This document shows, one piece after another, positions 46,359-56,024 of a stretch of DNA of 64,000 nucleotides. The first letter of the stretch is position 1. Each line of letters starts with the position of its first letter. Below the pieces are notes generated by a model. The model ran no database searches. It saw nothing but the letters and a program-made list of their open reading frames with translations, and was not told the DNA's origin. The position numbers and the translations under genes were made by a program. This DNA is from Formosa undariae (GTDB lineage: Bacteria; Bacteroidota; Bacteroidia; Flavobacteriales; Flavobacteriaceae), in assembly GCF_042427615.1 (NCBI RefSeq), contig NZ_JBHMEZ010000001.1, forward strand, positions 124,001 to 188,000. The letters run 5' to 3'.

Positions 46359-47702
46359 TTGAAAGTCACAAAACTCTTTTTTTTACTATGCCTTATGCCT
46401 TTAATAACAATGGCGCAAGTAAGTATATTACCAACGGAGCTCTCGGAATATTACTTAGGAAGTTGGATTAACAACAAAAACGAAGTTGTTCTTATCGTTT
46501 CTCAAGACTACATCGTTATAAACAATGAGTTGTTTTATTATAACGAAATTCTTAAAGCAGATAAATCACTAAATTTTACATGCACTTATAATTCTGATAT
46601 AAAATATATAAATGTTGCAGAAATAGATGAGACACGTATAGTTTTAGACGAAGGTTATAAAATATCAACACTCACTAAAGCTAAAGTTACAGATTCAAAA
46701 ACCTTACCCGAATCTCTTATCGGGAATTGGCATACCTTAGGGAGCACATTAAACATTAAAGAGTCTGAACTATCTTATTTTAATACAGTTTATAAAATAG
46801 ATTATGCCATTTCTTTAGATCAGGCACATTATTACCTTGTTTTATATGAAAACAAAGAGTATTATTTTGCCCATAATTATACGAATAATAACGAACAGTT
46901 TATAAATACCCATTTTTCTGAGACTGTTGTTTTTAAAAAAGAATCATTCATTCAGAAGTATATCTATAGGTTTATTTCTATTATAATAATCGCCTTTTTA
47001 ATACTAAGTTATTGCCTTTTTAAATGGAAATTGGCCTTAACCAAAAAGAAGGAAACAACGAAACGTAAGTTTACAGAAATGCAACTAAAAGGGATTCGGT
47101 CTCAGATGAATCCTCATTTTATATTTAATGCATTAAGCGCCATACAAAATCTTATTAACAAAGGTGATAACGAAAAAGCAAATCATTATTTAACCGAATT
47201 CGCTCAACTTATGCGGTTAACTTTAGATAAAAGCGATAAAGGCTTGGTCCCTTTAGACGACGAGATTTCCTCTATAAAAAAATATCTAGAATTGGAAAAA
47301 TTACGTTTCTATTTTGAATATCATATTATCATCGATCCAGAACTAGATTTACAACTCACAGAGATTCCAGCCATGCTTATTCAGCCCTTTGTAGAAAATG
47401 CTATAGTTCATGGTTTAAATGAAAAACAAGGGGATAGACAGTTAAAAATGTTGTTTAACTTAGATGTCGACCATTTAGTGTGTACCATTATTGATAATGG
47501 GATTGGGATTGAAAAAGCTCAGACAAAAAAAACGTCACATTATAAGCGCGAAAAATACGGCATTCGGTTAGCTAAAGACCGTATCGATCTCATTAACGAA
47601 AGTTATAATACAAATGCAAAAGTGATTATTACCGATGCCTCTGAACACGACACAAAAAACACAGGAACATATGTTGAAATTTATATGCCTTTAACCTATT
47701 AA
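46359..47702 (+). CDS. LytS-type sensor histidine kinase with two extracytoplasmic GNW modules
   Basis: 447 residues, using a TTG start: no in-frame ATG exists between the upstream stop and a good signal peptide (LFFLLCLMPLITMAQ). Two sensor modules lie outside the membrane at about 24-107 (ELSEYYLGSWINNKNEVVLI) and 115-197 (LPESLIGNWHTLGSTLNI). One membrane helix spans about 203-221. The cytoplasmic His_kinase domain has NPHFIFNAL (H253), and the ATPase lobe has QPFVENAIVHG and IIDNGIGIE. The sensor modules resemble those of the exported protein at 44232, so both may bind the same ligand or each other. The cognate regulator starts 39 bp downstream. Confidence 0.85.
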   Translation: MKVTKLFFLLCLMPLITMAQVSILPTELSEYYLGSWINNKNEVVLIVSQDYIVINNELFYYNEILKADKSLNFTCTYNSDIKYINVAEIDETRIVLDEGYKISTLTKAKVTDSKTLPESLIGNWHTLGSTLNIKESELSYFNTVYKIDYAISLDQAHYYLVLYENKEYYFAHNYTNNNEQFINTHFSETVVFKKESFIQKYIYRFISIIIIAFLILSYCLFKWKLALTKKKETTKRKFTEMQLKGIRSQMNPHFIFNALSAIQNLINKGDNEKANHYLTEFAQLMRLTLDKSDKGLVPLDDEISSIKKYLELEKLRFYFEYHIIIDPELDLQLTEIPAMLIQPFVENAIVHGLNEKQGDRQLKMLFNLDVDHLVCTIIDNGIGIEKAQTKKTSHYKREKYGIRLAKDRIDLINESYNTNAKVIITDASEHDTKNTGTYVEIYMPLTY

Positions 47703-47741
47703 TTTTTAATTAACCGCCATGGTTATTACCACACAAATAGC

Positions 47742-48494
47742 ATGACAATTAAAAGTATTATAATTGATGATGAATCCCATAATTTAGAAAATCTTAAACG
47801 GTTGCTAGATAAAAATTGCCCCAATGTAGATGTTGTAGGCATGGCATGTTCGGCCGATCAAGGGGTAGAACTCATTTCGAAATTACAACCAGATTTAGTG
47901 CTTTTAGATATTGAAATGCCCAACAAAAACGGATTCGACATGTTAGAATCTATGGGTAATGTAAATTTTGAAGTCATTTTCGTAACTGCTTATAACAAGT
48001 ATGCACTTAAAGCGATTAAATCTTGTGCTTTAGATTATATAATGAAGCCTATAGCCATCTCAGAATTAAAAGACGCTGTATCCAAGGTGGCTCAAGTTGT
48101 TTCCGAAAAAAAGGAAAATCAGAAATTGAAATTTTTAGTTCAAAATTTAAAGAACATAAATCAACCTCAAAAAATCGCATTGCCAACAGCCGAAGAACTT
48201 TATTTTGTATCTATCGATGAGATTGTAAGGTGTAAAAGCGAAAACAATTATACGTTGTTTTTTCTTAACAATGGTAGCTCTATACTCGTATCACGAACCT
48301 TAAAAGAATGGGATGATCTGCTATGTTCACATCAATTTATTAGAACGCACCAATCCCATTTAATTAATAGCATACACGTTAAATCTTTTGTAAAAAAAGA
48401 TGGTGGCTATATTTTAATGAATGACGGAAGCATGGTTAGTGTATCCAAGCATAAAAAAGAACACACTTTAAATACGCTAGCTTCTTTAAAGTAA
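47742..48494 (+). CDS. LytTR-family response regulator
   Basis: 250 residues. The receiver domain (about 1-120) has the acidic pair IIIDDE, phospho-site D56 (VLLDIEMPN), T81 region VTAYNKYALKA and K103-type MKPI. The LytTR DNA-binding domain covers about 145-248 (ELYFVSIDEIVRCKSENNYT, later FIRTHQSHLINSIHV). It is the partner of the kinase directly upstream. Its targets are unknown; its own operon is likely among them. Confidence 0.9.
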   Translation: MTIKSIIIDDESHNLENLKRLLDKNCPNVDVVGMACSADQGVELISKLQPDLVLLDIEMPNKNGFDMLESMGNVNFEVIFVTAYNKYALKAIKSCALDYIMKPIAISELKDAVSKVAQVVSEKKENQKLKFLVQNLKNINQPQKIALPTAEELYFVSIDEIVRCKSENNYTLFFLNNGSSILVSRTLKEWDDLLCSHQFIRTHQSHLINSIHVKSFVKKDGGYILMNDGSMVSVSKHKKEHTLNTLASLK

Positions 48495-48540
48495 AATAAT
48501 CTTGCTTAGTTTATTTTATCGAATACGATATAAAGTTAAA

Positions 48541-48624
48541 TCTTTTTAGAGTCAGATTTATCGTCACTCGAGTCTCACGTCTGCAAGAAGTTATAACGAC
48601 GCTATTAAAAACTGGATGAATTAG
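48541..48624 (+). pseudogene. remnant of a LytTR response regulator gene (C-terminal end only)
   Basis: In one frame 48580-48624 reads SARSYNDAIKNWMN-stop, nearly the same as the C-terminus SGRSYNTAIKNWIEA-stop of the regulator at 53350-54108. The similarity continues upstream at DNA level (TTTATCGTCACT against TTTATCATTACA) with a gap of about two dozen bases and a stop. No start or receiver domain remains in the 46 bp left before it. It marks a lost copy of the second regulator immediately before the second kinase. Confidence 0.75.
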
Positions 48625-48703
48625 AAATAAAGACACTACATGCAACTTATACAGAAATATTGCAGTTTAACCGAAACCCATTTTTTCAAAAGGCCTTTTA
48701 AAG

Positions 48704-48711
48704 TTTATTTG
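48704..48711 (+). promoter_or_regulatory. weak candidate -7 box of the second kinase gene
   Basis: TTTATTTG matches TAnnTTTG at 7 of 8 positions and lies 26 nt before the ATG at 48738. A GTG at 48711 that could be read as a start overlaps this box. Confidence 0.3.
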
Positions 48712-48737
48712 TGGTATACATATTTAAATTTACTGTG

Positions 48738-50726
48738 ATGAAGAAAAAAATATTATTATTAATTTCTGTTTTAATTGTTATTGTATCAATATCCATTTTC
48801 TCATTAATAAAAGAGAAAACAGTTATATCTTCATCACAATATGGAACGTTTAGAAATTACTCACCTACTAAAATACCTTTTAAACCTGAAAACAGAGGTT
48901 GGGATTATGTTAAAAACAGATTGTTTGATGGAAAAACGAGTCGAGTCCCGAAATTTACTGGCGCTATTTCATACGCCCTTGAAGGCGCTACAGCACAAGA
49001 CAGCTTAGTTGTAGAAAATTTAATGAGTCAGTTAAGAGTTTTAGCTCCAAACAAAACTATTGAGTATTTTCATAATACACATGGAATTCTATCTGAAGAC
49101 CGAACATTTGTTACCAACAAAAACAATGATAAAATAAGTCTTCATGATTCTAAAGACGCAAAGGTCATAACATTGTCATTTGGAGATAAGGAAGTTTTGT
49201 TAAGAGACCTTTACAGTCCTGGCTTTATTAAATTAGAAGATGGAGGAGCTGTTTATTTAGAACAGTATACACACCCTGGAAAAAACAAAATCTATTCCTC
49301 TATCTATTTTAATTTTCCAAAAGACATTTCTTTTGAAAAAAGAGAACAAAATATTTCTTATTTCTTTTGGAGAAGTTTATGTAAAATACATTTAGAAGCA
49401 AGTGATTTAGTAGATGTTTCTTCTGTTTCAGAACTAATGATTAATTCAGTATTTAATACAGTAGAGTTAAATCCTATTAATTACTCATTTACAGAAGATG
49501 ATAAGTTTTTATTAAAAAAGTTATATTCGGATGATTTTCTGAGTCAATTTAAAGACTTTTTATATAGCAATTATCAATTCGGATACGCCTTTAATTTTAT
49601 TAATTATGGATTGATGCGCTCTGTTGTTATTAGTATTATAGTCCTATTAAGTCTTATTGTTTTTGTGTTATCGTTCAGTATTTTTTCAACTAAAAAGTTT
49701 AAATATTCATATTTAAACTTTTTAACGCCTTTTTTAATTGCTTCCATTGTAATAGTCAATTTATATTTCTTTAATTCAAACATGAAATATGAATTTAAAA
49801 ATCAATTTCAAGTAGGTGCTATAATCGTTTTTATTATTTCCGGAATATTATTGGCAGTAATTAGCTCGTTTTTTACATGGGTTTTGGAAAAATATTTACT
49901 TAAGGATTGGTTTGATTTTAGTGTAAAACTTGTTTTAAAATCGAGTTTTGTTTTTTTAGCAATTCAATTACCAATGATGATTTCTAATTTTATAACAAAT
50001 AAATTTTTTGAAGCTGATTTCGATTACACAATAGTTACAAATGTAGCATTACTATTGGCGCTGGGCAGAGGCATCCTAATCTACCTAAACCATTTTTCAG
50101 AATCCTTAGTAAAAGAAAAAGACGTCGAGTTAAGCAGATTAAAAGAAGTTAATGCACAGTCAGAACTTAAATTATTACAATCGCACATCAATCCGCATTT
50201 TTTATATAATGCCTTAAACTCTATTGCAGGTTTAGCACATACCAATGCCGATAAAACAGAAAAAATGGCACTGTCGTTATCTGATTTATTTCGCTATTCC
50301 ATTAATAAAAAGGGCGAAAAAATGAGCACTATTGAAGAAGAAGTCCAAATGGTTGAAAACTATTTAGACATCGAAAAAATCCGTTTTGGAGACCGCTTAA
50401 CCTTTCAGTTAGATATTGACAAAAGCATTTTAGATAAAAAAATCCCCATGTACATATTACAACCTTTGGTAGAAAATGCTATTAAACACGGCATTTCTAA
50501 AATTAGAGGCGAGGCAAAAATAGCGTTGCAAATAATTAAAGAAGAAAACAACCTCTTTATTCGTGTGAGCGATAACGGACCCGATTTTCCAAAAAGTCTA
50601 ATAAGTGGCCACGGACTGCAAACAGTTAACGATTTACTGCGCTTAAGTTATGGTGATAACGCGTCTTTAACATGGGAAAACACAACTAAAAAGACAATAA
50701 CTGTTAATTTACCGTTAAACCATTGA
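48738..50726 (+). CDS. LytS-type sensor histidine kinase with multi-helix membrane domain
   Basis: 662 residues from the ATG at 48738 (a GTG nine codons upstream overlaps a -7-like box). One N-terminal helix (about 4-24) is followed by a ~260-residue extracytoplasmic region I do not recognise. Five more membrane helices lie at about 290-450. The cytoplasmic His_kinase part has INPHFLYNAL (H487), and the ATPase lobe has LQPLVENAIKHG and VSDNGPDF, ending with GHGLQTVNDLL. It lacks the GNW modules of the first kinase. It precedes the TlpA-like protein and the LytTR regulator, forming a second signalling set. Confidence 0.85.
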   Translation: MKKKILLLISVLIVIVSISIFSLIKEKTVISSSQYGTFRNYSPTKIPFKPENRGWDYVKNRLFDGKTSRVPKFTGAISYALEGATAQDSLVVENLMSQLRVLAPNKTIEYFHNTHGILSEDRTFVTNKNNDKISLHDSKDAKVITLSFGDKEVLLRDLYSPGFIKLEDGGAVYLEQYTHPGKNKIYSSIYFNFPKDISFEKREQNISYFFWRSLCKIHLEASDLVDVSSVSELMINSVFNTVELNPINYSFTEDDKFLLKKLYSDDFLSQFKDFLYSNYQFGYAFNFINYGLMRSVVISIIVLLSLIVFVLSFSIFSTKKFKYSYLNFLTPFLIASIVIVNLYFFNSNMKYEFKNQFQVGAIIVFIISGILLAVISSFFTWVLEKYLLKDWFDFSVKLVLKSSFVFLAIQLPMMISNFITNKFFEADFDYTIVTNVALLLALGRGILIYLNHFSESLVKEKDVELSRLKEVNAQSELKLLQSHINPHFLYNALNSIAGLAHTNADKTEKMALSLSDLFRYSINKKGEKMSTIEEEVQMVENYLDIEKIRFGDRLTFQLDIDKSILDKKIPMYILQPLVENAIKHGISKIRGEAKIALQIIKEENNLFIRVSDNGPDFPKSLISGHGLQTVNDLLRLSYGDNASLTWENTTKKTITVNLPLNH

Positions 50727-50780
50727 AAATCACCATATAAACTTAAAATATAATTTACTTTCACTAAAACCTACCACATT

Positions 50781-53342
50781 ATGACCACCAAAATTACAGT
50801 ACTACTGCTACTAGTAGCAATTCAATTTGGATTTTCCCAAAAAATAATTGAGAACCCACAATACGGATTTAATTCTTTACCTGGGAAAATAACCAAAATA
50901 GAAGTCTTAGAGGATGCCACCGTACTTCATTTTCATATTGAATATAAGCCTAAATATTGGATTAACATTCCATCAGCAACTTATATAAAAGGCATGAATA
51001 GCGACGAAAAATTATTTTTAACGAAAGCAGATGGTATTCCTATAGATGAGCATTATAATATGCCAAAATCAGGAGAGGTAAATTACAAATTGTATTTTCC
51101 TAATGCAAAAACAGAAATAGGCAAAATCGATTTTTTTGGTGGACATGAAAAAGGAAGCTGGTACGTTCATGATCTTGTTATTGACGAAGACAAATACGGT
51201 TCTGTATTACCAAAGCACTTAATAGGAAATTGGTTAAAAACCGATGGAAGTAATGAATGGGGCTATGGTTTTTATTATGATCGCGCTATCATAAACAAAG
51301 ACATATGGACTTATAAATCCGTTAAACACAAAAAAACAAAATCCGAAATCACCTTAGAAAAGGGGAATGAAACTAAAATTATTTACGCGAAATTAAATAC
51401 AGATAAAACAGTAGCTTTTGGAGAAAACAAAAAGCAACTTACTACCTATAGTTTAAACCGAACTGAAAATAAAGATTTTAAACTAGAAAATGACGTACCC
51501 TATTTAGAGTCCGATATTTTTAAAATAGACTCTACCACGTATTCTGGGGTTATTAGAAATTATAGCAGTGAACTGAGTAAAGAAAAAACAGGAATGATTC
51601 ATGTAAACAATATTTTTACAGGAAATCAAGAGTCGCATTTGGTTAAAATTAAAGACGATGGTCGCTTTTCGGTAAAGTTCCCGATGTATTATCCGCAAGA
51701 AGCTTTTGTAAGATTTCCGGGTTATAATGCATCTGTATTTTTCGAGCCTGGGAAGGAAACCTGGGAATTAATAAATTCTGGAAGTCCAAATGATGTATTT
51801 TTTGCGGGTGATCTTGCAGAAATAAATTCAGGCTTAGCGAGCTTAAAGGACATACGTAATTATAACGGCTATAATAAACTTCATAGAAATATAGAAAAAA
51901 TAGCGCTTCAGGAATATAAAGATGCCTGTATAAAGGTTTACAACAGTGAAATAGCCAAATTAGATGAAGCGATTAAAACACGATTTTTAAGTAAAAAAAT
52001 AACCCAAGTGATGCGTTTAGAGTTAGATTATAACTTTTACGGAGCGGTTTTAAGTTATGATATATATAGCAAAAACGGGAAAGAACCTAAAATAGATAGT
52101 GCTTATGTTAGTTTTTTAACCCCTGAAATACTCAAAAATAAAACAGCTGTACTTACTTCAGAATATTCAAGTTTTATAAATCGTTTACGTTTTAGCGAAC
52201 CTTTCAATGCCTTTAAAAATTTAGGAGTAACACCTCCAGAAGGCATAGCATTGGCTGAAATGCTTCAATCTAAAGGCATAACTATCACACAAGAAGAGCA
52301 AGAATTGATAAATGAGCAAATAAAATTTAATAAAGAAAATGCGATTGCTTTAAAAAGACGGGCCGATTTTAATACTAATAACAAAACGGTTTTAAGTCGT
52401 TTTAATAGGAAGTTTGGTGTACTCTATCAGAAATTATCAGAAGAAGAACGAAAAGAGATCCTAAATACAGAGGGTTCTAATATTGATGCTATTATTAATT
52501 ACGCAAAACCCTTAGATATTACATTTTCGGAGGATGAAATTGCTAAACAAAAAGCACAAAATAATATACTAACTGAAAAAGAAAAAGAAAAGTTTAAAGC
52601 GTTTTATACTACCGAGCGGAATAATAGAAATCAAGCCGTTTCTAAAAAGTATAGTAACGAAATACAAGAATACACTAAAAAGGAATTTCAAAGACAATAC
52701 ATTGAAAACACAATAGCTTTATTTGATGAAGAGGAATCTTGGATGTCCGATATATTTATTACACAGTTTATCTCTGCTCCCATTGTCGAGCAATTATCAC
52801 CATTATCGACCCCTGAATTAAAATATGTATCAAAGAATATTGAAACCCCGTTTGCACAAGAATTTTTGGTTTATGAAAACGAAAGAGGATTAGCGAAAAT
52901 AGAACATAATAAAAATGCAACGGGCTATGTGGTAAACGAAACATCAAATACAGAAGCCGATCAGGTTTTTAATGCCATCACAGAGAAATACAAGGGTAAA
53001 GTCATATTTGTAGATTTTTGGGCAACTTGGTGTGGACCTTGTCGTTCAGGAATGGAAAAAATGAAACCTATGAAAGAAGAATTGAAAGATAAAGATGTTG
53101 TTTTTGTATATATCACGGATCAATCTTCTCCAGAAAAGACTTATAACAACATGATTCCTCAAATTAAAGGCGAACATTACAGAGTGTCCAATGATGAATG
53201 GAACTATTTAAAAATCAAGTTTAATATAACTGGTATTCCGCATTATACTTTAGTAGATAAAGAAGGAACAGTGGTAAAGGAAACCATAAAGTTTTCCTCA
53301 TCTACAAATAGCTTTAAAAAACTCATTACAGACTATTTATAA
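50781..53342 (+). CDS. large exported TlpA-like thioredoxin-fold protein with shared N-domain and GNW module
   Basis: 853 residues with a signal peptide ending near 19 (QFGFSQ). Domains: N-domain 22-135, homologous to that of the 44232 protein; one GNW module at about 142-226 (LPKHLIGNWLKTDGSNEW); a beta region to about 340; a long helical, charged stretch (about 360-690); and a C-terminal thioredoxin domain with WCGPC (C751, C754) and the cis-proline GIPHYT. TlpA-like proteins reduce disulfides in the periplasm. At 853 residues it is much longer than simple TlpA proteins. It sits between a LytS kinase and a LytTR regulator, 8 bp before the latter. Confidence 0.82.
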   Translation: MTTKITVLLLLVAIQFGFSQKIIENPQYGFNSLPGKITKIEVLEDATVLHFHIEYKPKYWINIPSATYIKGMNSDEKLFLTKADGIPIDEHYNMPKSGEVNYKLYFPNAKTEIGKIDFFGGHEKGSWYVHDLVIDEDKYGSVLPKHLIGNWLKTDGSNEWGYGFYYDRAIINKDIWTYKSVKHKKTKSEITLEKGNETKIIYAKLNTDKTVAFGENKKQLTTYSLNRTENKDFKLENDVPYLESDIFKIDSTTYSGVIRNYSSELSKEKTGMIHVNNIFTGNQESHLVKIKDDGRFSVKFPMYYPQEAFVRFPGYNASVFFEPGKETWELINSGSPNDVFFAGDLAEINSGLASLKDIRNYNGYNKLHRNIEKIALQEYKDACIKVYNSEIAKLDEAIKTRFLSKKITQVMRLELDYNFYGAVLSYDIYSKNGKEPKIDSAYVSFLTPEILKNKTAVLTSEYSSFINRLRFSEPFNAFKNLGVTPPEGIALAEMLQSKGITITQEEQELINEQIKFNKENAIALKRRADFNTNNKTVLSRFNRKFGVLYQKLSEEERKEILNTEGSNIDAIINYAKPLDITFSEDEIAKQKAQNNILTEKEKEKFKAFYTTERNNRNQAVSKKYSNEIQEYTKKEFQRQYIENTIALFDEEESWMSDIFITQFISAPIVEQLSPLSTPELKYVSKNIETPFAQEFLVYENERGLAKIEHNKNATGYVVNETSNTEADQVFNAITEKYKGKVIFVDFWATWCGPCRSGMEKMKPMKEELKDKDVVFVYITDQSSPEKTYNNMIPQIKGEHYRVSNDEWNYLKIKFNITGIPHYTLVDKEGTVVKETIKFSSSTNSFKKLITDYL

Positions 53343-53349
53343 GCAAAGA

Positions 53350-54108
53350 ATGAGGCCTTACACCACTATTATTATAGACGATGAACCACCGGCTAGAATG
53401 CGTTTATTGAAGTTACTCGGAAATTTCCCAAGCACCTTTAACGTGATTGACGAAGCTGAAGACGGTACCGATGCCAAAGAAAAAATAGAAGCCTTAAAAC
53501 CCGATCTTATCTTTTTAGATATTGAAATGCCAGAGTTAACAGGTTTTGAATTATTAGAACAACTCGATGTTATTCCAATCGTGATATTTTGCACCGCTTA
53601 CGATCAATATTCTTTAAAAGCTTTTGAAACCAATAGTGTCGATTATTTACTAAAACCTGTAAAACTTGAACGTTTACAGCAGTCCGTTAATAAATTAAAA
53701 CTGTTTAGCAAAAATCCAATATCTCAAAATGTTTTGGAATTAATAAAAGAACTTTCTGCTCAAAAAGAAGAAAAGAAAATGACATCCATTACGGTTAAAA
53801 AAGGGGAGAAACTATTTTTTGTAAAGTTGGAAGACATTAGTCATTTTCAGGCTGAAGAACGCTATGTAAAAGTACACGCCATAAACGAAACCTATTTAAC
53901 CGAAGAGTCGCTCTTAACATTAGCGTCTAAATTACCCAATCAATTTATAAGAATTCATAGAAGTACAATTATCAACAAGGAGTATGTACACGATATTCAG
54001 AAGTATTTTAATAGCCGGTTTATCATTACACTGAATAATAAAATAAAAACAAATATTACATCTGGCAGAAGTTATAATACGGCTATTAAAAATTGGATAG
54101 AAGCTTAA
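53350..54108 (+). CDS. LytTR-family response regulator
   Basis: 252 residues. The receiver domain shows IIIDDEPPAR, phospho-site D57 (IFLDIEMPE) and LLKPVKLERL. The LytTR domain covers about 145-250 (KLFFVKLEDISHFQAEERYV, then FIRIHRSTIINKEYV), ending with GRSYNTAIKNWIEA. It is probably cotranscribed with the TlpA-like protein and the kinase at 48738. Its last residues match the pseudogene remnant at 48541-48624. A long bidirectional hairpin ends the operon. Confidence 0.9.
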   Translation: MRPYTTIIIDDEPPARMRLLKLLGNFPSTFNVIDEAEDGTDAKEKIEALKPDLIFLDIEMPELTGFELLEQLDVIPIVIFCTAYDQYSLKAFETNSVDYLLKPVKLERLQQSVNKLKLFSKNPISQNVLELIKELSAQKEEKKMTSITVKKGEKLFFVKLEDISHFQAEERYVKVHAINETYLTEESLLTLASKLPNQFIRIHRSTIINKEYVHDIQKYFNSRFIITLNNKIKTNITSGRSYNTAIKNWIEA

Positions 54109-54320
54109 ACAACAAGACACCTTACTTTGATTCATAAATTTGAGTGACGTGCTTTTCTTAGCCTAGTTTCTCATTATATATGAAGCAGAAAGTGGTAAGT
54201 TTTTAGGATAAGATTTCTTTGCAGTTGTTCCTCGCTCTGTCACAAAGAGTATGATACTTTAAATATCTAGCAGGCCATTTGTTATCATTTATAACTCACC
54301 AAAAACGTCATACTACAACA

Positions 54321-54362
54321 TTTAAAAGCCTCATTATTTCATAAAATAATGAGGCTTTTAAA
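54321..54362. terminator. bidirectional terminator between the LytTR and GH43/117-like genes
   Basis: A perfect 17-bp stem, TTTAAAAGCCTCATTAT with its complement, has an 8-nt loop that can close by two more pairs. The A/T-rich ends serve as U tracts on both strands. It lies between the convergent genes ending at 54108 and 54380. Confidence 0.85.
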
Positions 54363-54379
54363 CTTAGATTGCAGTGTAC

Positions 54380-55411
54380 TTATTCCTGTTTCATTTCGAA
54401 GCGCGCAAAATATGCATACCCTTTTTTACCTTTTAAAGAAATGCCCCATCCCGGTGTTTCTGTGGCTTGACTTCCATCTTCTAAATCGGGCCTATACAAA
54501 CCTGGAGCTACAGGAATTTTAACCAAACCGTCGTACAAAGGCGTGAAATTAATCCCATCTTCGGCATAATTAATGGTTTTGCTAATAGACGCTAAAGATG
54601 CGATACCATTGTCCTGTTTCCAGATTAACACTTCATGACTCTTATCTAAAAGCGATCCTTTATGTTTTACAAATGGCCCCTCGGGATTGTCGGCCATCGC
54701 AACGCCCATTTCTGTTAAACCCGGTCCTTTTGCTCCATGGGCTATAGAACGTCCTTTGTAGTATAACCAGATTTTATTATCCTTAACCAACAAACTTGCA
54801 TCGTCGACTCTAAAACTATCAAAGTCTTCCGGTGTGCTACTAACTTCTATAAGCGGATTATTCTCAATGCGTGTAAAAGGACCATCTGGACTATCTGAAA
54901 CCGCTACACCTATAGCCGTAACATCTGTAGTACTATTATTTTCAAACTTATTATCAGGATTTCCCGGTGTCGGCTTTACGGCTGTATAATACAGGTAATA
55001 TTTTCCTTTAAAAGCTAGAATATTAGGAGTAAATACCGAATGACTATCAAATGCGCCTTCTGTTCCCAAACCTAAAGCCATACCTTTCTCCTGCCATGTA
55101 TATCCTTCGTCTTTAGATGTCGCATACCAAATGGTTGCCCAATATCCTGCAGTTTCAGGATGATCCATTTTAGAATACCAAATATAATATGTATCTCCCA
55201 CTTTTATAATATCACTATTATCACGACGGTTATACACACTGTCTTCTCCAATACCTGTAATATCCTCGTAAGTAAAACTAGTAGTGAACGCTACAGCTTC
55301 GGTTATTTTAGCAACGGTTTCGGTTGGTTTCTTTTCGGTTTTAGATTTACAGCCTACAATACATAGTGTTATCGCTGTAAAAACAAGTAAGAGGTTGAGG
55401 TTCTTTTTCAT
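54380..55411 (-). CDS. GH43/GH117-like five-bladed beta-propeller lipoprotein
   Basis: 343 residues with lipobox CIVGC (C21). Repeated blade motifs are visible: SDIIKVGDTYYIWYSK (66-81), FTPNILAFKGKYYLYYTAV (127-145) and DDASLLVKDNKIWLYYKGR (203-221). Candidate catalytic acids are D64/D67, D203/D204 and the H259-E260 pair in SHEVLIW. An HE pair at that place is a feature of GH117 alpha-neoagarobiase-type enzymes, so GH117 or a related clan member is possible; GH43 is the alternative. The protein is probably anchored in the outer membrane or periplasm. It is a single gene with no glycan-uptake neighbours. Confidence 0.65.
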   Translation of the reverse strand: MKKNLNLLLVFTAITLCIVGCKSKTEKKPTETVAKITEAVAFTTSFTYEDITGIGEDSVYNRRDNSDIIKVGDTYYIWYSKMDHPETAGYWATIWYATSKDEGYTWQEKGMALGLGTEGAFDSHSVFTPNILAFKGKYYLYYTAVKPTPGNPDNKFENNSTTDVTAIGVAVSDSPDGPFTRIENNPLIEVSSTPEDFDSFRVDDASLLVKDNKIWLYYKGRSIAHGAKGPGLTEMGVAMADNPEGPFVKHKGSLLDKSHEVLIWKQDNGIASLASISKTINYAEDGINFTPLYDGLVKIPVAPGLYRPDLEDGSQATETPGWGISLKGKKGYAYFARFEMKQE

Positions 55412-56024
55412 TGTTACTATTTTAGATTTTCTATTTTAATTTTTAATGAGATGCATTTTCAAGTCTTCAACAAACTTTCCAAACACCTGTTTTATAATCG
55501 GATTAAAGCCTGAACATTACCTTAAAAGTATACCATAAGTGTTTAGGTACCTTTATTTCTGCGGACTTTAAGAAGTAACGCAAGAGACTAGATTTCATGC
55601 CATATTACGGTATGATTAAAATTCAACAGAATATTATTCCAAAGTTTTCAAATCAATTTAATCTTATTGAGATTCTAATCAAATTTATTCATAATTTTAT
55701 ACACGTTTGTTCATTTTATTGCTGATTATGATATTAAAACAACAAAAAACCACTCTATTATCATTATAAACACCTAAAGCCTATAAAATGAATTAGAAAA
55801 TAAACTCTTTTCTTTTAAAGTTGATAACGTTATTAAAAACAACAGCGATTAACATACTATATCCATTGAATATAAAATGATTACATAAATTCATAGATTC
55901 TCTTTAGAGGTTAAAACACGAAACACTTACGTGTACAGTTTTAGCTTTATTTTAATACTAATAAAAAAACAAAATGGGTATTATTGTATAAGATCATTTT
56001 CTCATAACAACTTAAATTTATTAC
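55412..56024. other. 613-bp gap between divergent genes
   Basis: No open frame of note, no hairpin with a T tract and no exact TAnnTTTG box on either strand that I can see. It is AT-rich and presumably carries the promoters of the lipoprotein and SDR genes. Confidence 0.4.
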
